Position numbers and translations under genes: made by a program. From positions 1 to 5,692 of the forward strand of contig CAMOZF010000133.1 of assembly GCA_946630765.1 (NCBI GenBank): a stretch of 5,692 bases of DNA, given 5' to 3'. The first letter of the stretch is position 1. Every line of letters starts with the position of its first letter. The notes below the pieces were generated by a model. The model made no database searches. It was given only the letters and a program-made list of their open reading frames with translations, and had not been told where the DNA came from. This DNA comes from an uncultured Lachnospiraceae bacterium (GTDB lineage Bacteria > Bacillota_A > Clostridia > Lachnospirales > Lachnospiraceae). This document shows, one piece after another, positions 1 to 5,692 of the stretch.

Positions 1-431
1 AGGTCAGTGATTACCACCGGATCATTCTTCTCGACTACAGCCGCATATTCATCCTGACCCAGAATGTGCCGGTCGAATTCATGAAAGTGGAGGTCCCTCC
101 GCTTCTCATTCAGACATTCCTGGAAAACACCTACAAATACAACAGCAAAACCGGCGAACCGCTCGTGTTTGAGATCTCGGCCGAGAAGGAAGAGCTGTCC
201 GGAAAAGCCTTCCTGAAGCTCACGCTTTCCGACAACGGAAACGGCTACAGCGAGGAGGTCCTTACGCGCATCAACGAGGAGCTCACGGGCTCCTATGACC
301 AGTTTAACGTCGGTATCAATAACCTCCGGCGGCGTCTCGCGATTCTCTATCACGGCGAATGCCGGACCGAATTCAGAAACAAAGCCGAAGGCGGGGCCTG
401 TGCCGTCATTCATATACCGCTTCAGGGATGA
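1..431 (+). CDS. Sensor histidine kinase, YesM-like, C-terminal ATPase domain (5' end outside window)
   Basis: The reading frame is open from base 3 to a TGA at 429-431, giving 142 visible residues with no start in the window. What remains is the GHKL ATP-binding domain of a membrane sensor kinase that would phosphorylate the regulator encoded next. The N box is seen as PPLLIQTFLENTYKYN (visible residues 32-47, with Glu41-Asn42), the G1 box as DNGNG (77-81), and the G2-type stretch as GINNLRRRLAILYHG (104-118), followed by a final beta strand ending IHIPLQG. This order and the short C-terminus match YesM/LytS-type kinases (His_kinase plus HATPase_c). The residues after the N-box Asn read TYKYN instead of the usual Ala-x-x-His-Gly, a mild divergence. 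The sensor domain, membrane segments and phospho-accepting His lie upstream of the window, so the signal cannot be inferred. It probably forms an operon with the regulator 29 bp downstream. Confidence 0.9.
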   Translation, partial: VSDYHRIILLDYSRIFILTQNVPVEFMKVEVPPLLIQTFLENTYKYNSKTGEPLVFEISAEKEELSGKAFLKLTLSDNGNGYSEEVLTRINEELTGSYDQFNVGINNLRRRLAILYHGECRTEFRNKAEGGACAVIHIPLQG

Positions 432-450
432 ATCGAAGCCCGGAAGAAAA

Positions 451-456
451 AAGGAG
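451..456 (+). promoter_or_regulatory. Ribosome binding site fixing the response regulator start
   Basis: AAGGAG lies four bases before the ATG at 461. It supports that ATG over the in-frame ATG at 359, which lies inside the kinase gene and would add 34 residues (arginine- and serine-rich) ahead of a REC domain that properly begins MNLLIVDD. Confidence 0.75.
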
Positions 457-460
457 AAAG

Positions 461-2059
461 ATGAACCTGCTGATTGTGGATGACCAGCTGAGCGTAATCA
501 GCGGTCTTAAAAACAATATTCACTTCAAGGATCTCGGATTTGATGAAGTGCTTTCTGCAACAAGCGCCGATGAAGCGATGAAGGTCCTGTCGGAAAAACC
601 GGTCGAAGTGATGCTGACCGATATTGAAATGCCGGGAAAAAACGGTCTGCAGCTGAATGAAGAGGTGCAGAAGGAATACCCTGACGTCCTCCGGATCGTA
701 CTGACTTCCCATGCGGTCTTTTCCTACGCCAAGGAGTCGGTCAGGCTCGGCTGCTTTGACTATATCGTCCAGCCGGCGCCGATTACAGAGATTGAGGAAG
801 CCTTAAGAAAGGCCGTCGACCATGTGAACCTGATCTACAACAACCGGCGAATGAACGAATACGGCGAACTGTTCAATTCACACCGCTCGGAATTCCTGCA
901 GAATTCCATTCTGAAGCTGTATTCGGAGAATGAGCAGGAGTTTCAGGAAGGCATCGAAATGCTCAACAGCTCCGGCTACAACATTCAGCCGGAGACAATC
1001 ACACAGATGATCCTTCTCGACGTTTTTTCCTATTCCCAGAGCCTTCCCGTGCATCCCCAGCAGCGGGAAATCATGGCTTCTCTCGACAAGGCCCTGAAGA
1101 TGCTGATCCCCGAAAGAATCGGCGCGGAGTATCTGGTGTCCATGACCGCCGACCGCAAGTTCCTCGTGCTTATTTTCTGTATCGATCCGGAAGCGATCGA
1201 TATCAATGAGCGTTTTCTTCTGGCGCTGCACAATATTCTGAAGATGGATATTCAGGATGAGGGAATTGCCGTCTACGTCACCATGCCCTTCCCCTTCAAT
1301 ACAATGCGGGAGGTCAATAAAGCCGTCCGTTATCATGTGCAGTTCAATGTGGCTCACACGCCGGACATTTTCCTGGTCCGCGAGACCCAGCAGATCCGGA
1401 ATTTCAATCTGGAGCTTCCGGATTACCTGAACCGCTGGAATATGATGCTCAGCTCCGGACAGTTCAATCTCCTTAGAAGGGATATCCTAAGCTGCATCGA
1501 CAAGATCCGGGTCAGCGACCACCAGTACATGAACCTCTGCGATCTGCACCAGCAGCTGACGCAGCTTTTCTTCCGCTATTTCTACGAGAAGAATATCAAC
1601 ATCATGGGCCTGTTTAACGAGGACTATACCTATCAGGACTGTATGTCCAGCTTCTCCAGCATCGAAGAATTCCAGCGCACGGTGCAGTTCCTTCTTTCCG
1701 CGGCCGATACCGCTCCGCCCGCCAGCCGGGACTCCGACTATGTGGAAAAGGCCAAGAACTACATCGCCGAGAACAGCAGCCAGATTCTGACGGTCCGGGA
1801 TGTGTCGGATTATGTCCACCTGAACCCGGAATATTTTACCCGGCTCTTCAAAAAAGAAACCGGGCTCAATATCAAAAACTATATTACGGACTGTAAAATC
1901 GCCGCAGCCAAGGATCTGCTGCTGCATACCGCCGAACCGGTCAGTATGATTGCACTCGACCTTGGCTACAGCAATTTCTCCCATTTCACGCAGATGTTCC
2001 GAAAAGCGGAAGGCCTCACACCGAGTGAATTCCGGGCGAAAGCTTCGGATTACCAGTGA
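461..2059 (+). CDS. Response regulator, YesN-like: REC domain plus AraC-type DNA-binding domain
   Basis: This 532-residue cytoplasmic transcription regulator is the likely partner of the kinase just upstream. The start at 461 follows AAGGAG and gives a standard REC N-terminus (MNLLIVDD, acidic pair Asp7-Asp8). The phospho-acceptor is Asp54 in LTDIEMPG, and the switch Thr/Ser is in IVLTSH (Thr82-Ser83). The usual beta-5 Lys of the KP motif is replaced by Gln104 (YIVQPAP). Residues about 125-425 form a long central region with no motif I recognise, as is usual for YesN-type regulators of 500-540 residues. Residues about 428-530 form an AraC/XylS domain with two helix-turn-helix units: LTVRDVSDYVHLNPEYFTRL with FKKETG, then SMIALDLGYSNFSHFTQMFR with the end motif GLTPSEFR. 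By family habit it would bind direct repeats near a sugar transport or carbohydrate-use promoter; the target cannot be named here. Its last 10 bases overlap the end of the convergent esterase gene. Confidence 0.93.
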   Translation: MNLLIVDDQLSVISGLKNNIHFKDLGFDEVLSATSADEAMKVLSEKPVEVMLTDIEMPGKNGLQLNEEVQKEYPDVLRIVLTSHAVFSYAKESVRLGCFDYIVQPAPITEIEEALRKAVDHVNLIYNNRRMNEYGELFNSHRSEFLQNSILKLYSENEQEFQEGIEMLNSSGYNIQPETITQMILLDVFSYSQSLPVHPQQREIMASLDKALKMLIPERIGAEYLVSMTADRKFLVLIFCIDPEAIDINERFLLALHNILKMDIQDEGIAVYVTMPFPFNTMREVNKAVRYHVQFNVAHTPDIFLVRETQQIRNFNLELPDYLNRWNMMLSSGQFNLLRRDILSCIDKIRVSDHQYMNLCDLHQQLTQLFFRYFYEKNINIMGLFNEDYTYQDCMSSFSSIEEFQRTVQFLLSAADTAPPASRDSDYVEKAKNYIAENSSQILTVRDVSDYVHLNPEYFTRLFKKETGLNIKNYITDCKIAAAKDLLLHTAEPVSMIALDLGYSNFSHFTQMFRKAEGLTPSEFRAKASDYQ

Positions 2060-3585
2060 ATATTTTCGGCCTTGATTTTCGCGAGATAATCCTCCCGGTA
2101 CAGCCGGTCCGTCAGGATATCCTTCAGAAGATCCGCCATACAATAGGACAGGTCGGCCATGTGGTCGGTAACGTAAACCACACCGTTGCACACAGAAACC
2201 TGAAGCTTCAGGATGTACTTCGCGAACCATTCGACCGGGACCAGAAGCTCTCCGTTTCTGTGCAGCGCTTCACAGTACATGCTGCGCATCGTGTCCCCGA
2301 TTTCGCAGAGAATCGAGCCTCTCGCAAAGCGGACCACCTTTCCGTCCGGAAGCACAATTTCACTGGCCAGGGTATCGGCATCTTCGCGGAATTCGCCGCC
2401 GGCCATTTCGGCGAGGAAGCGTACCGGAACACACAGATACTCGCCGCGCACCTTCACGCCTCCCTGGAGACCGTGATATTTCCACTTCTGCCATTTGACG
2501 GGCGCTGTCGTGAGTTCGTGCACTTCATTCTTCCACCATACCCTGCTGATTCCTTCCGCGAAAGCCGCCGCAAATTCGTCTCCTGAGCGCGGGAGGATCG
2601 CTTCCTTCTGTTCGATCACATCGCCCGCTCTTCTTGTCCCCGCAAACAGATAGTCCCAGTACAGGAAGGCTTCGTCCAGTGTCTGTCCGTGATCGCGGTT
2701 TTTAATGTCGTCAAAAACCACTGCTGCCTTTTCTCCCGTAAAGAAAGCCATATTGTGCTCTCCGTCAATCGTGATCTTCGGAAGCTCCGTGCAGCCGTTC
2801 ACGAGAAGCCAGTAGTAACGATCCTGCCGGACACCTTCGGCTTCGTATTCGATGGACGGGCCCATGCCGTTCAGCTCCGGATGAGAAATCCAGACGCTCT
2901 TCGGGCCGCCCTTGTCCTGAAGCTGATTGTTTTCATCAATGTAGCGTGCGATCCGTCCGCCGCCCGCGGAGAACGCCGCGCCGGCGAGCACATGGTCAAA
3001 AGAGCGTGCGATCTGCATTGTCATGCCGCAGCCGTTGGACATGCCCTGCATGAAGATGCGGTCGGCGTCGATATTGTATTTTTCCTTCATCTTCTCAATG
3101 ACCGCGAAGATGAATTTGATATCCGGATTCTCATCGATCGGCAGCGCCTTTGGGGTTGGGACGCCGTCGATATCTCCAAGCTCGTTAAAGGGACTTCCCG
3201 GCACCGGCTCCATGGTCCAGAAATGGTTCACCGGGTGTTTCGGCGTCGTTCCCGTAGGATAAACCACGATAAAACCTTCCCGCTCCGCGACATAGGACCA
3301 GCTCGTGTAAATACACTGCGCCCAGCCGTTCATCATGCCGCCGTGAAGGCTGACAACGAGCGGAACCTTCTTCGATCCGTCATAGGTCGAAGGCACATAC
3401 TCGAACCAGTTCCCCGGAATGCCCGGGATCAGCTCCTCATTGAATTCCTGCAGCCTTTCAGGATAGGGCTGGGAGTTATTGCCGCCTTCATTTACTACAA
3501 TATCCGTGTGGTAAAGTTCGGGCGGAAGATAATTTCTGTTGTCATCGTCCGGCGTACCGGCACGCAGCTTCAGGTATTCGTTCAT
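2050..3585 (-). CDS. PHB-depolymerase-like alpha/beta-hydrolase esterase with C-terminal stalk (Cu-amine-oxidase N-like) domain
   Basis: This 511-residue protein runs from ATG at 3585, seven bases after AAGGAG (3593-3598), to TAA at 2050-2052. Residues about 55-315 are an alpha/beta hydrolase of the PHB depolymerase/feruloyl-acetylxylan esterase group. They include VPLVVSLHGG (75-83, oxyanion-hole strand), a nucleophile elbow GMSNGCG with Ser183, and DHGQT with His299 as the likely catalytic His. The acidic member of the triad is not certain. The family often has GG after the elbow Asn; here it is GC. Residues about 380-475 look like two beta-rich units of the copper amine oxidase N-terminal-like (stalk) domain: YLCVPVRFLAEMAGG (383-397) and ELLVPVEWFAKYIL (446-459), ending GVVYVTDH. 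No signal peptide, lipobox or membrane segment is visible at the N-terminus (MNEYLKLRAGTPDDD), which is odd for a stalk domain. The substrate is unknown; an acyl ester on a sugar or oligosaccharide is an inference. Confidence 0.85.
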   Translation of the reverse strand: MNEYLKLRAGTPDDDNRNYLPPELYHTDIVVNEGGNNSQPYPERLQEFNEELIPGIPGNWFEYVPSTYDGSKKVPLVVSLHGGMMNGWAQCIYTSWSYVAEREGFIVVYPTGTTPKHPVNHFWTMEPVPGSPFNELGDIDGVPTPKALPIDENPDIKFIFAVIEKMKEKYNIDADRIFMQGMSNGCGMTMQIARSFDHVLAGAAFSAGGGRIARYIDENNQLQDKGGPKSVWISHPELNGMGPSIEYEAEGVRQDRYYWLLVNGCTELPKITIDGEHNMAFFTGEKAAVVFDDIKNRDHGQTLDEAFLYWDYLFAGTRRAGDVIEQKEAILPRSGDEFAAAFAEGISRVWWKNEVHELTTAPVKWQKWKYHGLQGGVKVRGEYLCVPVRFLAEMAGGEFREDADTLASEIVLPDGKVVRFARGSILCEIGDTMRSMYCEALHRNGELLVPVEWFAKYILKLQVSVCNGVVYVTDHMADLSYCMADLLKDILTDRLYREDYLAKIKAENIHW

Positions 3586-3625
3586 CTCTCGTCTCCTTTT
3601 CCAGGTATTTCTGCTGTTTGAAGCT

Positions 3626-3631
3626 ATTATA
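3626..3631 (-). promoter_or_regulatory. Candidate -10 box of the esterase promoter
   Basis: The minus strand reads TATAAT exactly here, 40 bp upstream of the esterase ATG. That would leave a leader of about 30-35 bases carrying the AAGGAG site. At 16-18 bp spacing the -35 position reads AAGATC or similar, a poor match to TTGACA, and there is no TGn extension. The promoter may be weak or activator-dependent. Its place downstream of the malQ terminator supports separate transcription of the esterase. Confidence 0.4.
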
Positions 3632-3632
3632 C

Positions 3633-3646
3633 CCGAAACGCTTCCC
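3633..3646 (-). promoter_or_regulatory. Possible LacI/CcpA-type operator next to the -10 box
   Basis: The minus strand reads GGGAAGCGTTTCGG directly upstream of TATAAT. Its core GAAGCGTTTC is a near-perfect 10-bp palindrome around a central CG, as in LacI-family operators. It matches the catabolite-responsive element at the central AAnCG and one flanking G but misses both ends. A perfect 8-bp palindrome TCCCGGGA abuts it (3643-3650). A protein bound here would cover the -35/-10 spacer. The match is weak and the idea is tentative. Confidence 0.25.
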
Positions 3647-3647
3647 G

Positions 3648-3752
3648 GGATCTTTTTCTCCTCTGATGCCGTATATCATTTTTCTGACATAGCGAAGCCG
3701 CCCGCAGTCGGCCCCATCCGTCAGGAGCCGGGCATACGGCATCTTTTGATCC
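3648..3752. repeat. Nested multi-tier inverted repeat (potential cruciform or structured RNA)
   Basis: Four pairs of arms lie one inside another. GGATC (3648-3652) pairs with GATCC (3748-3752); GATGCCGTAT (3665-3674) with ATACGGCATC (3734-3743); CTGAC (3684-3688) with GTCAG (3720-3724); and GCCG (3697-3700) with CGGC (3709-3712). The 10-bp pair is perfect and is separated from the next tier by 9 unpaired bases on each side; the following internal loop is 8 versus 7 bases. It sits just upstream of the esterase -10 box and downstream of the malQ terminator. It could be a structured leader if transcription starts further upstream, a DNA site, or a palindromic extragenic repeat unit. No second copy occurs in the window. 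Confidence 0.6.
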
Positions 3753-3801
3753 ATTAAGCGCGCGGACGGACCAGACGCAGCTCCCCCTGCCACGCTTTCC
3801 C

Positions 3802-3843
3802 AAAAAAAGCCCCCGCCGGTGGCAAATGCCTCATCCGGAGGGG
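3802..3843 (-). terminator. Rho-independent terminator of malQ
   Basis: On the minus strand the arm CCCC-T-CCGG (3843-3835) pairs with CCGG-C-GGGG (3819-3811) across a single mismatch. An inner GGCA/TGCC pair in the loop (3830-3821) may extend the stack. The stem is followed by C and seven T residues (3808-3802). It lies 105 bp after the malQ stop codon and should insulate the esterase from malQ transcription. The plus-strand reading ends only in ACTTTTC, so minus-strand function is favoured. An upstream CCCCC (3855-3851) could compete for the GGGGG arm. Confidence 0.85.
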
Positions 3844-3947
3844 ACTTTTCGGGGGTGCGGATGTGAAAGGTCATACCATCAGATTCTCCTCCGTTTCCGG
3901 GTTAAAGAATGCCTGTCCTTTCTCCTGACGCTTACAGGAAGCACTGC

Positions 3948-5612
3948 TCAGCGTCCCGCTTCTTTGGCGGCTTTGCCGTATCGTGCAACCGCTGCAGCAA
4001 AGGCTGTGTAATTTTTCATCTTGCTTCGCCAGTTCTCGGTATTCACGAGTCCCGGGATATTGATGCGGGCTTCCGAACCGAGCCCGAGGATATCCTGCCA
4101 GGGAATAATGCAGGTATCCATTCCGCTCTTCAATGCGCGAAGAATGAGTGCCCAAGATATTTCCTCTTCCGGGATCGGTGAGACGCCGCCCGGGAGCCGG
4201 ATGCGGCCGTTCGCGGCAATCGCGGGTTCCGGAGCTTCGTTTGCGATCACAGAAAGCTGCTGCAGACGCTCGAGCGTCCCTGCCGGAACTTCCGAAGCCG
4301 GCGCCGTAAGGATCTCTTCTCTTAAGACCTTCAGCTCCTCAATCGCGCGAAGCCACGCTTCTTCTTTCCTCAGTCTCTCTTCCTCTTCCTTCTCCAGCCC
4401 GAGAAGCACGATCTGAATCTTCCGCTGCTCCAAGGGAGTCTGCGTCTGATACCAGCCCTTCGTCATGTCATTGTCATGCGTGGCGGTATAGACAAACATA
4501 TTTTTGCGGCTTCTGAAAGTCGGGTCGAGAATCGTAAACTGCAGGACATTCATACCCGGGAACTGATAATGGTCGCGAAGCTCATATACCTCAGGACGCA
4601 TCTCCCCGAGGTCTTCCGCAATGATCTCCGTGCCCGAAAGGAGCGGCAGCATTTCATCAAAGAATCGGTAGCCCGGTGCCTCGATCCATGCGCCTTCCAT
4701 CGCCGTCGGACAGGAGCGCGGCACTTTCCAGTAGGTATCAAAGGCCCGGAAATGGTCGATCCGGATCATGTCGTAGAGCTTCGCGGTATACAGAAGCCGG
4801 TTCTTCCAGAAGGCGAAATCATTCTCCTCCATATGCTTCCAGTCGTAGATCGGGTTTCCCCAGCGCTGTCCTTCCGCCGCGAAATAATCCGGCGGAACGC
4901 CTGCGACAAAGCCCGGATAGCCGTCCGGATCGAGCAGGAATTCGTCCTGATTCGCCCACACGTCGAGAGAGTCCTGACCGACGTAGAAGGGAATGTCGCC
5001 CATGATCCGTACGCCCTTTTCATGTGCGTATTCCAGGATCCGCTGCCACTGTACATAAAACTCATACTGCAGGAACATTTCGAGTCCGATCGCGTCCGAA
5101 AGCCCCGAAAGCACCTCCGAATCCTCTTCCCGGTTCTGAATCCATTCCTGGTCCTCTTTTGGCCATTCATTCCAGGGAAGATCGCCGTTCTTTTCCTTCA
5201 GCGCATGGAAAACCGCGTAAGGGTACACCCACGCCTGCGCGATAAAGGCTTCGTAGGCCGCGTCCTTCTTAAAGTTGCAGTACGCCTCCTCAAAATAAGG
5301 CTGCTTGTACGCCCGGACCTCCTCGTAGTTCACCTTTTTGGAATCGCCATGAGCGGCGTCCGGGAGAGCGGAAAGAAGCCCCTCCCTGTACAGCCCGTCG
5401 AGATCAATATAGACGGTATCACCTGCTTCCGAGGAATACGGCTGATAAGGAGAATTTCCGTATCCGATCGGGTTTAATGGCAGCACCTGCCAGATCGTAA
5501 GCCCGTTTTCCGACAGCATATCAATGAATTCATAAGCGCATTTTCCGAAATCTCCGATGCCGTAGCGCCCCGGGAGGGAAAAAACCGCAGAGAGTACGCC
5601 TGCCCTTCTCAT
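3948..5612 (-). CDS. malQ: 4-alpha-glucanotransferase (amylomaltase, GH77) with an internal charged insertion
   Basis: This 554-residue cytoplasmic enzyme moves alpha-1,4-glucan segments between maltodextrins, releasing glucose. The N-terminus MRRAGVLSAVFSLPGRYGIGDFG is the GH77 signature and supports ATG 5612, with a modest GAGG site seven bases before it. Further signatures are WQVLPLNPIGYGNSPYQ (41-57), GDIPFYVGQDSLDVWAN (205-221) and RWGNPIYDW (250-258). The catalytic residues are Asp286 as nucleophile (RIDHFRAF), Glu333 as acid/base (IAEDLG) and Asp380 (TATHDND). The acceptor-side motif IIPWQDILGLGSEARINIPG (502-521) is present. Bacterial amylomaltases of this type are about 500 residues. 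The excess lies between GWY (386-388) and ISWALI (485-490), where a Glu/Arg-rich probable helix (407-434) and a Pro/Ala-rich tail are inserted. The usual NWxWR near the end reads NWRSKM. It probably belongs to an operon with the gene upstream and ends at the terminator 3843-3802. Confidence 0.96.
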   Translation of the reverse strand: MRRAGVLSAVFSLPGRYGIGDFGKCAYEFIDMLSENGLTIWQVLPLNPIGYGNSPYQPYSSEAGDTVYIDLDGLYREGLLSALPDAAHGDSKKVNYEEVRAYKQPYFEEAYCNFKKDAAYEAFIAQAWVYPYAVFHALKEKNGDLPWNEWPKEDQEWIQNREEDSEVLSGLSDAIGLEMFLQYEFYVQWQRILEYAHEKGVRIMGDIPFYVGQDSLDVWANQDEFLLDPDGYPGFVAGVPPDYFAAEGQRWGNPIYDWKHMEENDFAFWKNRLLYTAKLYDMIRIDHFRAFDTYWKVPRSCPTAMEGAWIEAPGYRFFDEMLPLLSGTEIIAEDLGEMRPEVYELRDHYQFPGMNVLQFTILDPTFRSRKNMFVYTATHDNDMTKGWYQTQTPLEQRKIQIVLLGLEKEEEERLRKEEAWLRAIEELKVLREEILTAPASEVPAGTLERLQQLSVIANEAPEPAIAANGRIRLPGGVSPIPEEEISWALILRALKSGMDTCIIPWQDILGLGSEARINIPGLVNTENWRSKMKNYTAFAAAVARYGKAAKEAGR

Positions 5613-5692
5613 CTTGTCGCCTCGCTCCAGTAAACCTGGTTGTAAATAACGGTAAAGCGATAGGAGACTGCATGGATCTGTCCAGCTTTGAC
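5609..5692 (-). CDS. C-terminal end of an unidentified gene upstream of malQ (5' end outside window)
   Basis: A minus-strand frame is open from the window edge for 27 codons and ends with TGA at 5611-5609. That stop overlaps the malQ ATG in the common ATGA arrangement, which suggests translational coupling in one operon. The visible peptide contains SYRFTVIYNQVYWSEATR, with alternating hydrophobic and aromatic residues like a beta strand, and looks more protein-like than the other two frames. Those two frames are also open over this short stretch, so the evidence is limited. I do not recognise the family. A sugar-metabolism protein is plausible only from context. If the frame is not real, these 80 bases are malQ leader. 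Confidence 0.45.
   Translation of the reverse strand, partial: VKAGQIHAVSYRFTVIYNQVYWSEATR

Larger units (their letters stand above)
3586..3947. other. 362-bp intergenic region between malQ and the esterase gene
   Basis: Both flanking genes lie on the minus strand. Reading along that strand, the region holds a short coding-looking stretch just after the malQ stop (3947-3871), an intrinsic terminator (3843-3802), a GC-rich spacer, a nested inverted repeat (3752-3648), a candidate operator and TATAAT box (3646-3626), and the ribosome binding site of the esterase (3598-3593). A minus-strand frame from ATG 3874 to 3542 (110 codons) crosses the terminator, the repeat and the esterase start, so I do not call it a gene. 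Confidence 0.7.

Noticed and set aside
359..460. N-terminal extension of the response regulator from the in-frame ATG at 359
   Set aside because: The extension overlaps the kinase ATPase-domain codons. The REC domain begins properly at ATG 461, which has its own AAGGAG site.
889..907. GGAATTC/GAATTCC inverted repeat with a 5-base centre
   Set aside because: It lies inside the response regulator coding sequence and specifies ordinary codons. There is no promoter or T-run nearby, so it is probably coincidental.
2036..2082. GCGAAA ... TTTCGC pair spanning the convergent gene ends as a possible shared terminator
   Set aside because: The stem is only 6 bp with a loop of about 35 bases and no T-run follows on either strand.
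2689..3621. 310-codon plus-strand frame antisense to the esterase
   Set aside because: The minus strand encodes a hydrolase with an intact nucleophile elbow. The antisense frame shows no family motif.
3542..3874. Minus-strand 110-codon frame starting at ATG 3874, about 11 bases after a GGAGGAG sequence
   Set aside because: It runs through the malQ terminator stem and T-run (giving GGGFF), the nested repeat and the esterase promoter and start. It has no recognisable family features.
4476..5477. 333-codon plus-strand frame antisense to malQ
   Set aside because: The minus strand carries unmistakable GH77 catalytic motifs. The plus-strand product has no domain and no start context, so it is a codon-bias shadow.

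Overview
The window looks like chromosomal DNA from a Gram-positive gut-type Clostridia (Lachnospiraceae-like) organism. Three things suggest this: a YesM/YesN-type two-component pair with an AraC-type output domain, AAGGAG-type ribosome binding sites, and a Firmicutes-style MalQ. The base composition is moderately high in G+C. The assignment is an inference from gene families, not from a marker gene.

Layout. Plus strand, 1-2059: the 3' end of a sensor histidine kinase (catalytic ATPase domain only, cut by the window edge), then 29 bp later a complete 532-residue response regulator (REC domain, long central region, AraC-type helix-turn-helix). Minus strand, 5692-2050: the last codons of an unidentified upstream gene, whose stop probably overlaps the start of malQ (4-alpha-glucanotransferase, GH77, 554 aa). 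A 362-bp intergenic region follows, and then a 511-residue PHB-depolymerase-like esterase fused to a copper-amine-oxidase-N-like (stalk) domain. The regulator and esterase genes converge and their ends overlap by 10 bp.

The intergenic region 3586-3947 is the richest non-coding part. Along the minus strand it holds a strong intrinsic terminator for malQ, a multi-tier nested inverted repeat of about 105 bp (3648-3752), a LacI/CcpA-like near-palindrome, a perfect TATAAT box and a good ribosome binding site for the esterase. The esterase therefore probably has its own promoter.

Functional reading. MalQ rearranges maltodextrins in the cytoplasm. YesM/YesN pairs commonly control sugar-uptake genes, and PHB-depolymerase-like esterases often deacylate plant polysaccharides or other esters. 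Together this fits a carbohydrate-use neighbourhood, but nothing in the sequence shows that the regulator controls the esterase or malQ. The oddest points are the esterase/stalk-domain fusion with no signal peptide, a charged insertion of about 65-70 residues inside MalQ, and the nested inverted repeat. No mobile element, CRISPR array, tRNA or rRNA was seen. I found no clearly new multi-gene system.
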